Positions 19,139-25,447 of a stretch of DNA of 64,000 nt are shown piece after piece. Numbering within the stretch: the stretch's first letter is position 1; each line of letters opens with the position of its first letter. The DNA is taken from the NCBI GenBank assembly GCA_964552955.1, contig CAZKIU010000017.1, forward strand, positions 8,226 through 72,225, given 5' to 3'. Below the pieces are notes generated by a model. It did not search any database. It saw only the letters and a list, made by a program, of their open reading frames with translations, and was not told the origin of the DNA. The DNA comes from UBA1413 sp964552955 (GTDB taxonomy: Bacteria; Bacteroidota; Bacteroidia; Bacteroidales; Prolixibacteraceae). A program made the translations under genes and the position numbers.

Positions 19139-19729
19139 TCAACTGGGAATTCTGTGATTGATATATTCCGTATCCTGCCAACTGACCTCCGGAAGGGTTC
19201 CATCGCGCAGGGCGATCAGCAGTTTCCGGTAATCGGTGGCATTTTGTTCAATTTCATCCACGGTGAGGAGATGGGAGCCATGGACGACAAAGGGGGCCAG
19301 GTATTCCATGCCGCAGAGTCGGGTAGTTTGGTGAAAGGGGGCCAGCAACTCCTTGACGGAATAGTGGTGGTCTCCTTTCCGGGAGTAAACAGACTGGCTC
19401 CCTCCGGTGCTGAGGACCGTCAGAGCCTTTTTGCCGTGAAGATGGGTCCCCTGCCGCCCATAGGCAAAATTATGCTCCAGAACCAGGTCCATCCATTCCT
19501 TCAGGAGGGCCGGACAACTGTACCAGTAAAAGGGGTGCTGCCAAAGGATGATATCGTGGTCCAGCAGTTGTTGCTGCTCACGGTGTACGTCGATGAAGAA
19601 ATCGGGATAGCGGTCGTAGAGGTCGCAGAAGGTGACGCCTTCCACGTCCCGCGCCACCCGGGCCAGGGCACTATGCACCCTGGACTTTTGCAGGGCCGGA
19701 TGGGCAAAAAGGATGAGTATCTTATTCAT
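19139..19729 (-). CDS. KefF/KefG-like NAD(P)H quinone oxidoreductase
   Basis: Flavodoxin-fold oxidoreductase of 196 residues. Family features are ILILFAHPALQKSRVHSAL at the N-terminus, the FMN-loop motif ILWQHPFYWYSCPALLKEWM, FAYG and LTVLSTGG. It is the expected regulatory partner of the KefC-like antiporter encoded six bases downstream, and the two are very probably cotranscribed and translationally coupled. In Escherichia coli KefF both reduces quinones and activates KefC; the same is inferred here. Confidence 0.88.
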   Translation of the reverse strand: MNKILILFAHPALQKSRVHSALARVARDVEGVTFCDLYDRYPDFFIDVHREQQQLLDHDIILWQHPFYWYSCPALLKEWMDLVLEHNFAYGRQGTHLHGKKALTVLSTGGSQSVYSRKGDHHYSVKELLAPFHQTTRLCGMEYLAPFVVHGSHLLTVDEIEQNATDYRKLLIALRDGTLPEVSWQDTEYINHRIPS

Positions 19730-19761
19730 AAGCCTGTTTGAACATGGTACCCCGGGGCGCG

Positions 19762-20004
19762 TTATCTGACCAGGATACCGGCGACCAGTCCGCCTATCCC
19801 CATCCCTCCTGAAACGAACATCAGCAGGATGGATCCCGGAAGAAAAACGAAAGGCTGACTTGCCCTGATAAAGATAAAACAGTTTTCGGGATCGGCGTGT
19901 TTTACCGGGAAAAGTGAGGAAACCACTTTTTCAATCCAGGAGATGCTGCTGCCGGGGACCAGCTCAAGGGGGTTATGGCCGGCATTGGCCCTAAAGGTGA
20001 ACAT
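19762..20004 (-). CDS. possible small single-pass membrane protein
   Basis: An 80-codon frame starting with ATG at 20004 and ending 32 bases before the KefF-like gene, in the same direction and after the SRAP gene. The C-terminal half has one likely membrane segment (FLPGSILLMFVSGGMGIGGL) ending in a basic residue. I do not recognise a family. Position and spacing fit an operon member, but the composition does not rule out a chance frame in GC-rich DNA. Confidence 0.35.
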   Translation of the reverse strand: MFTFRANAGHNPLELVPGSSISWIEKVVSSLFPVKHADPENCFIFIRASQPFVFLPGSILLMFVSGGMGIGGLVAGILVR

Positions 20005-20047
20005 AAAGAGGCGATTACGGGAGTAGACGTATGTTGTAATGAGAATT

Positions 20048-20986
20048 TCAGAAGAGTTGGTTGGGTGGAGCCCAGGAGTAGGGTTTTTTGACTTCAGGGG
20101 TGTTGGTATTGGCCCCGCGGGCGGTGATCAGACTGCTGATGGTCCAGGCTTTCATGGCTTCCTCCGGTAAGGGGACCATCAGATGCTCCACCTCCTGACG
20201 GGAGAGGTCCTGCCGGAGCCAAAGTTCCTCCTTTTCGGGGGGCAGGATCAGGGGCATTCTTTTCTTGGAATTGTGGATTTCGGCCATCAGGGGATTGGCA
20301 TCGGTGGTGAGCAGCGAAAAGGTGTGAAGGGGAGCGCTTCCGGGGTATTCCCAGGTTTCCCAGATGCCTCCGAAGGAGAAGATCTCCACATCGCGGAGGG
20401 TGATGAACCAGGGGATTTTCTTGTTGCCTGTGGTTTGCCATTCGAAGAAGCCGTCGGCCGGAATCAGGCAGCGCTGGTTGGCCACAGCCTTGCGGAAGGA
20501 GGGTTTGTCGAAGGCCGTCTCGGAGCGGGCGTTCAGGGTGATGGAGCGCATCTCTTCGGCCTGCTCCGGGTCACGGCACCACGCGGGCACCAGACCCCAC
20601 TGCACCAGGGCGATCACCGGCTGCCCGGCTGCCCGGCTGCCCGGCTGTTCGGCTGTGGTGATGGTTGGATGGCTGCCAGCCGTTGTTGCCGACTGCCCGC
20701 CTGGTGTCATTGTTTGCGGCCCGCCTGTCACGGTGGTAGACTGCCCAGCTGAGGCGATGATTGGCGGTCTACCGGCCGTTGTTGCCTGCTGGCCTGCTGG
20801 CACGGTGGTGGACTGGCCTGCTGCTATGACCGTCCACGCTCCCCTAACCATGACCACCGGCATCAGCGGAAAACTATAGCCGTTGACATGGTGCCGCGGC
20901 TCCCAACCTGTGGCCTGAACAAACGGGGCATTGAAGCGGTTCTCCAGGTTTTGGGCCACCTGGCTCATCGAATAGTGAAAACACAT
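20048..20986 (-). CDS. SRAP-domain DNA-protein crosslink sensor (YedK/HMCES family) with a low-complexity insertion
   Basis: SRAP proteins bind abasic sites in single-stranded DNA through the amino-terminal cysteine exposed after Met removal, protecting the lesion. All key residues are visible: Cys2 (MCFHYS), NARSET with the catalytic glutamate near residue 157, CLIPADGFFEW, and EIHNSKKRMPLIL with the active-site histidine. At 312 residues it is longer than the usual 220-240, because residues about 49-122 are an insert rich in Ala, Gly, Thr, Pro and Gln, encoded by degenerate repeats (for example CCGGCTGCCCGGCTG). The insert lies between the PVVMV strand and VQWGLVPAW. The gene follows a Y-family polymerase gene, 109 bases downstream in the same direction, a known association for DNA-damage functions. 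Confidence 0.88.
   Translation of the reverse strand: MCFHYSMSQVAQNLENRFNAPFVQATGWEPRHHVNGYSFPLMPVVMVRGAWTVIAAGQSTTVPAGQQATTAGRPPIIASAGQSTTVTGGPQTMTPGGQSATTAGSHPTITTAEQPGSRAAGQPVIALVQWGLVPAWCRDPEQAEEMRSITLNARSETAFDKPSFRKAVANQRCLIPADGFFEWQTTGNKKIPWFITLRDVEIFSFGGIWETWEYPGSAPLHTFSLLTTDANPLMAEIHNSKKRMPLILPPEKEELWLRQDLSRQEVEHLMVPLPEEAMKAWTISSLITARGANTNTPEVKKPYSWAPPNQLF
20620..20835. repeat. degenerate repeats inside the SRAP gene
   Basis: This segment encodes the insertion in the SRAP protein. It holds perfect short tandems (CCGGCTGCCCGGCTG, 20626-20652) and looser units such as GGTGGTGGACTGGCCTGCTG. Its length keeps the reading frame open. In texture it resembles the intergenic degenerate arrays elsewhere in the window. 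Confidence 0.55.
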
Positions 20987-21095
20987 GTTCTGAAGCGTTT
21001 CTCATCAACAAAGATAGCGCTTTTCCCGCCTGACGCCTCTTCCCGTTCTGGCCACTGCCTCTTTTAGAGACGGATTTCCATAGCCGTAGCCTCTT

Positions 21096-22394
21096 TTACA
21101 GGCGTATTTCCATCAGTTCGCTCCAGCGGGTGGTGTAGGCCGGCGAAAGTTTTTCCTGGCGGAGTCTCCACTGCCGGGTGGTCCCCTGGGTGGCTATCTG
21201 GAGCGTCCCCCTCCCGTAACGCCGGTTGAGCTGGTCGAGCGATTCCATCAGTTTGCGCTGCCGCCCCGAATCCTCCCCTGAAAAGAGATCTTTTTGCACC
21301 TGTCCTTCCGGAACCAGTCCCATGACGATCACCCCTGCCTTTTTGTAAAGATACCCCTTGCGGTATATGGCCCTGAGGGCTTCGACGGCGGCCTTGACGA
21401 GTTGTATGGAGTCGTTGGTGGGGCTGGTCAGGGTGATCACGCGGTTACGGGCGTACTGGGGCTGGTCACTGCGGAAGGCGTTGGTGTGGATGAAAACCAA
21501 AAGCTGGGTGGCAGCGCATTTCTCCCTGCGCAGTTTGGCCGCACAGACCGTGGCAAAGGTGGCGGTCGCTTCCTCCAGGGGTTCCAGGGCTTCCTGTGAG
21601 GTTCCGAAGGAACGGGAGGTGCAGATCGCCTGGCGGGCCGGGGCAGCCTCCTCCATGGAAATGCAGGAGAGGCCGCACAACTCCTGCCGCGTCCTTAATC
21701 CGGTGACCGTCATATTCTTGCGGACCCACCCCTCCGGGGCACGGCTCAGGTCATAGGCCGTAACCATGCCATGGGCCGCCAACAACGCCGCATATTTCTT
21801 GCCGATCCCCCACACCTCTCCGGCCGGCGTGGCCCTGAGCAGTTCAGTGATCTTCTCCTCTGTGTCCAGCAAATAGGCCGGTATGTTATTCTTCTTGGCG
21901 AAGTGGTTGGCGATTTTAGCCAGGGTCTTGGTCGGGGCCAAACCGATACTCACCGGGATTCCGGTATTCTTCAGGAGGGTCCTCCGGATGCGGTGGGCCA
22001 GGGCCATGGCTTCTTCCGGGGCAATGCCAGTGAGGTCAAGGAAGGCTTCGTCGATGGAGTAGACCTCCATGGAAGGCGCCAGCGCCCCGAGCGTCGTCAT
22101 CACCCGGGAGGAGAAATCACCGTAAAGCGCGTAATTGGAAGAGAATACCGCCACTCCGTGCGCGGTCAGCAACGGTTCGATTTCGAAGGCAGGGACGCCC
22201 ATCCTGATGCCCAGTTGCTTGGCCTCCTCCGAACGGGCAATCACGCAACCATCATTGTTCGAAAGCACCACCACCGGTCTGTTCCGTAATGCGGGGTTAA
22301 ACACCCGTTCACAGGAAGCATAGAAGTTATTGCAATCCACCAGTGCGAAGAGCTTCCCACCTCCCTTCGGGGTACCGGCATCTCCTGAAGTCAT
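21096..22394 (-). CDS. UmuC-like Y-family DNA polymerase
   Basis: Translesion polymerase of the DNA polymerase V catalytic-subunit type, 432 residues. The active-site motifs are intact: FALVDCNNFYASCERVF near the N-terminus, VVVLSNNDGCVIARS, and EVYSIDEAFLDLTG with the metal-binding Asp-Glu pair. SIGLAPTKTLAKIANHFAK, the thumb motif GEVWGIGKKYAALL, and little-finger and C-terminal UmuC-specific regions follow. No umuD-like gene lies next to it; the upstream neighbour encodes an unrelated secreted protein. The SRAP gene follows in the same direction, suggesting a small damage-tolerance unit. No SOS box could be identified. Confidence 0.92.
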   Translation of the reverse strand: MTSGDAGTPKGGGKLFALVDCNNFYASCERVFNPALRNRPVVVLSNNDGCVIARSEEAKQLGIRMGVPAFEIEPLLTAHGVAVFSSNYALYGDFSSRVMTTLGALAPSMEVYSIDEAFLDLTGIAPEEAMALAHRIRRTLLKNTGIPVSIGLAPTKTLAKIANHFAKKNNIPAYLLDTEEKITELLRATPAGEVWGIGKKYAALLAAHGMVTAYDLSRAPEGWVRKNMTVTGLRTRQELCGLSCISMEEAAPARQAICTSRSFGTSQEALEPLEEATATFATVCAAKLRREKCAATQLLVFIHTNAFRSDQPQYARNRVITLTSPTNDSIQLVKAAVEALRAIYRKGYLYKKAGVIVMGLVPEGQVQKDLFSGEDSGRQRKLMESLDQLNRRYGRGTLQIATQGTTRQWRLRQEKLSPAYTTRWSELMEIRL

Positions 22395-22418
22395 GGTTGC
22401 AAAGAATTATATTATGTA

Positions 22419-23114
22419 TCAGTTGGTGAGTGAATTATAGAAATTGATCAATTCAGTGAGCTCTTCCGCCTTGTTGAAACGGGTTTTGTTCTTTTTAAGG
22501 AATTCCTCCACGGACTGGGGGAGTTCCCCTACGATAGCAACCAGCTCTTTTTTATTTCTGACTCTTTTGGCTTCCGCGGGGAGTACCCTGAGATAATAGT
22601 CGCTTTCAGTCCGTTTAAAGCGGGCGGGAACCGGATCCTTATAAGCCTGGGCAGGTTCGGCAGGCAACAGGGTGACATTCTTTTTCTGCAGCAGCAGGGC
22701 CTTCCCTTCTGAAAGGACCATGAAATACCCTTTTTCAATCCGGTTAGCAATAGTATAGGGGGCATAAATGTACTTCTCATTCCCGATCATGATATGATCG
22801 ATGAGTTCAGGTATCCCGATGTTAAAAGCCTTTCCTTCCGGGTTCCGGAATTCGATCTGGTCGTTGTAGATATTCAGGCGCAGGGGGACTCCCGCGTAGC
22901 GCTGGTTGGAGGTCGTGACGATATCGCCCGTGACAAATTCGGTTTTATCCCAGGGGGAGCCATGCACATCTACCACCTCGCCTACATTTTCATTGTACTG
23001 GTATTTTTTGAATTCCCGGTAGAAATCATCGAGCGACATGTTAACGATTTGTTGGGCCCGGGCTCCGGGGAGCAACAGGTTGAGGAATATTACGAGGGTG
23101 AAGAGGCGTTTCAT
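22419..23114 (-). CDS. secreted protein of unknown function
   Basis: 231 residues beginning with a clear signal peptide (MKRLFTLVIFLNLLLPGARA, cleaved before QQIV). The mature part contains VVDVHGSPW, RLNIYNDQIEFRNPEGKAF and a C-terminal stretch that is Lys/Glu-rich and probably helical. I do not recognise a characterised domain; this looks like a conserved envelope protein of the kind common in Bacteroidota. It stops 24 bases before the umuC-like gene in the same direction and is divergent from the CDF transporter gene, 82 bases away. It may share transcription with umuC but has no evident role in DNA repair. Confidence 0.75.
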   Translation of the reverse strand: MKRLFTLVIFLNLLLPGARAQQIVNMSLDDFYREFKKYQYNENVGEVVDVHGSPWDKTEFVTGDIVTTSNQRYAGVPLRLNIYNDQIEFRNPEGKAFNIGIPELIDHIMIGNEKYIYAPYTIANRIEKGYFMVLSEGKALLLQKKNVTLLPAEPAQAYKDPVPARFKRTESDYYLRVLPAEAKRVRNKKELVAIVGELPQSVEEFLKKNKTRFNKAEELTELINFYNSLTN

Positions 23115-23196
23115 TTTATGTTTTTTGGAATTGACCTTTCAAAAATAGTTAATTTTCGGGTGTAAAAGATTAGTTTTGGGGCAAAACGAGTCATTC

Positions 23197-24108
23197 ATGA
23201 GCGGGTCAGGCCATCATCATTCCAAAGAAGATGCACATTCCCATCCTCAGAAGAGGTTGGCAGTGACGGTTGTGCTGAACATGGTGATCACGGTGGCCCA
23301 GGTCATCGGGGGCATCATCTCTGGCAGTCTGGCTCTGATCTCCGATGCCTTGCATAATCTGAGTGATGTGTTGGCGGTTGTTCTGGCATGGGTGGCCCAT
23401 TATCTGTCGGGGAAGCCGCGGACCGACCGGTCGAGTTTTGGTCTTCAGCGGGCTGAGATCCTGGCGGCCTTCATCAATGCCCTGGTGCTGATGGGAATCT
23501 CGGTTTACCTGGTGGTGGAGGCCGTCAGCCGGTTCCTTCATCCTGCCCAGGTCGATCCCCAATGGATGTTCTGGCTGGGACTGCTGGGGATCCTCGCAAA
23601 CGGACTGTCGGTGCTTATCCTTCACGGGGGGCGCAACCACAACCTCAATATGAAGGCGGCCTACCTCCATCTCCTGGGCGATACCCTCACCTCCGTGGCC
23701 GTCGTCGCCGGTGCTGCCTGCATCTATTTCTGGGGATGGTTCTGGGTCGACCCCCTGGTCACCGTGCTGATCAGCATTTATTTATCGGTCCATACCTGGT
23801 CCATCCTCCGCGAATCGGTGGAGATCCTCATGCAGATGTCGCCCGCAGGGCTTGACACAACCCGCGTTGCCCAGGCCATTGCCTCGGTGGAGGGCATCCG
23901 CTCGGTCCACCATATTCATATCTGGAAACTCAATGATGCCCGGATCCACTTCGAAGCCCATGTGGTCCTGTCTGGCGATACCCTGGTCTCGGAAACCGCA
24001 CCTCTCCGCAAAAAGATTAAAGCTTTACTCGAAGAAAAGTTCGATATCAGTCATGTGACCCTGCAGTTTGAGGTGCTGAATAAGGGAGAGTCCGATTGCG
24101 GCTGTTAA
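23197..24108 (+). CDS. cation diffusion facilitator (CzcD/ZitB-like) metal exporter
   Basis: Six-helix proton-coupled exporter, probably for zinc or a similar divalent metal. Residues 1-20 are His-rich (HHHSKEDAHSHP), typical of CDF metal-collecting tails. Transport-site motifs are SDALHNLSD in helix 2 and HLLGDTLTS in helix 5. A cytoplasmic domain follows (VHHIHIWKLND, HFEAHVVL), ending in Cys-Gly-Cys. The ATG at 23197 was preferred over an in-frame TTG at 23176. It is divergent from the secreted protein gene; no metal-responsive operator was recognised. Confidence 0.93.
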   Translation: MSGSGHHHSKEDAHSHPQKRLAVTVVLNMVITVAQVIGGIISGSLALISDALHNLSDVLAVVLAWVAHYLSGKPRTDRSSFGLQRAEILAAFINALVLMGISVYLVVEAVSRFLHPAQVDPQWMFWLGLLGILANGLSVLILHGGRNHNLNMKAAYLHLLGDTLTSVAVVAGAACIYFWGWFWVDPLVTVLISIYLSVHTWSILRESVEILMQMSPAGLDTTRVAQAIASVEGIRSVHHIHIWKLNDARIHFEAHVVLSGDTLVSETAPLRKKIKALLEEKFDISHVTLQFEVLNKGESDCGC

Positions 24109-24273
24109 GCGGGGGAAGTCGTTCAGACTGCCCGAGTACTTTGGGGTGCCGGTAGTGTCCTGCTGGCGGGTAAAGCCCTGCTGTGGGTAGTCTGTCCGGT
24201 CGGGGAGTCTCCTGCGTAATGGAATAAGCTTGCTGGGGGTGGGGCGGTCCGGTCCGGCGGGCTCCCAGCAGGA

Positions 24274-25395
24274 TCAAGTGTTCCAGACCCCTGCTATTTT
24301 GGTGTGGCAGAAGCTGCACTCTCCCTTCTGGATCTGGTTGGCCAGGATGGAGTACCCCCGCCGCTCCACGACCGTTTTCCCGCATCCGGGGCATACCGTG
24401 TCTTCATATCCCTTCCCGGGAACATTGCCGATATAAACATACCGGAGACCTGCCTTGTGGGCCGACTCCCGGGCTTTCATCAGGGTGGTGAGGGGCGTCA
24501 CGGGCAACTGAGTCAGCTTGTGAAGCGGCGTAAAGCGGCTGAAATGCAGGGGGACCTCCCGGAATCCATGGTCAGCCAGCCATTGACACATGCGCCCGAT
24601 CATCGCCAGGTCATCACTCCACGAGGGAACGATCAGGTTGGTGATTTCCAGCCAGACCTTGCTTTTCTGCAGGGTGAGCAGCGTGTCGAGGACCGGCTGA
24701 AGTTTTCCTCCCGTCAGCTTGAGATGAAGATTGGCATCAAAGACCTTCAGGTCTATATTGGCAGCGTCCAGGTGGGGAATCAGCGCCCTGAGGGGTTCCG
24801 CGTTGATGTAGCCATTGGAGACCATCACGTTTTTCACGCCCGCTTTATGCGCCAATCGCGCCGTATCGAACATGTATTCATAGAAGGAGATGGGCTCAGA
24901 GTAAGTATATGCGATGGAGGCACAGTTGTTTTTAAGGCTGTTGGCGACCACGGCCTCGGGCATCAGGTCGGCGTTGTCGGTTTTGTCGGGACTGGTCTGG
25001 GAGATTTGCCAGTTCTGGCAATTCAGACAGGCGAAGCTGCACCCGGCGGTGGCGATGGAGAAGGCCCTGGACTGGGGTAGAAAATGAAGAAGTGGTTTTT
25101 TCTCGATGGGGTCGGCATGGACCGCGCAGGGATTGCCATAAGCCATGGAGTAGAGCTTGTTGTCGATGTTGATACGGTTGTGGCAGGTGCTCACCTCTCC
25201 CGGTTTGAGGGTGCATTCGTTGGGGCAGATTCCGCAGACCACCCCACGGGGTGTGGGCGTGAAATAAATCGCCTCCCTGCTGAATTTCCCAAGGCGGCGG
25301 TCGCCGTTGGCTGCTCCCGGAAAGGGAAGCAGCATGCCTCCGGCGCAAAGGGCGGAGAGTTTCAGAAATTCCCGTTTTGTGATGTGTCCAGCCAT
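24274..25395 (-). CDS. amrS: AmmeMemoRadiSam system radical SAM enzyme, with Tat-like N-terminus
   Basis: Radical SAM protein of the pyruvate formate-lyase activating-enzyme-like family found with Memo and AMMECR1 proteins; its reaction is unknown. From the ATG at 25395 it starts MAGHITKREFLKLSALCAGG, a Tat/secretion-like leader, although only one basic pair flanks the hydrophobic part. A cysteine-rich segment (CGICPNECTLKPG) is followed by the cluster motif CSFACLNC near residue 118, then YTYSEPISFYEY and MVSNGYI. A C-terminal zinc-ribbon-like pair (CPGCG near 335, CSFCH near 363) completes it. It is the third gene of a leftward operon, 52 bases after the spermidine-synthase-like gene. Family assignment is firm; export is inferred from the leader. 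Confidence 0.88.
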   Translation of the reverse strand: MAGHITKREFLKLSALCAGGMLLPFPGAANGDRRLGKFSREAIYFTPTPRGVVCGICPNECTLKPGEVSTCHNRINIDNKLYSMAYGNPCAVHADPIEKKPLLHFLPQSRAFSIATAGCSFACLNCQNWQISQTSPDKTDNADLMPEAVVANSLKNNCASIAYTYSEPISFYEYMFDTARLAHKAGVKNVMVSNGYINAEPLRALIPHLDAANIDLKVFDANLHLKLTGGKLQPVLDTLLTLQKSKVWLEITNLIVPSWSDDLAMIGRMCQWLADHGFREVPLHFSRFTPLHKLTQLPVTPLTTLMKARESAHKAGLRYVYIGNVPGKGYEDTVCPGCGKTVVERRGYSILANQIQKGECSFCHTKIAGVWNT

Positions 25396-25447
25396 AATCC
25401 CTCCCCGGACCGCCAGGAACGGCCCTTGCTGTAAAGATAGCAAAAAT

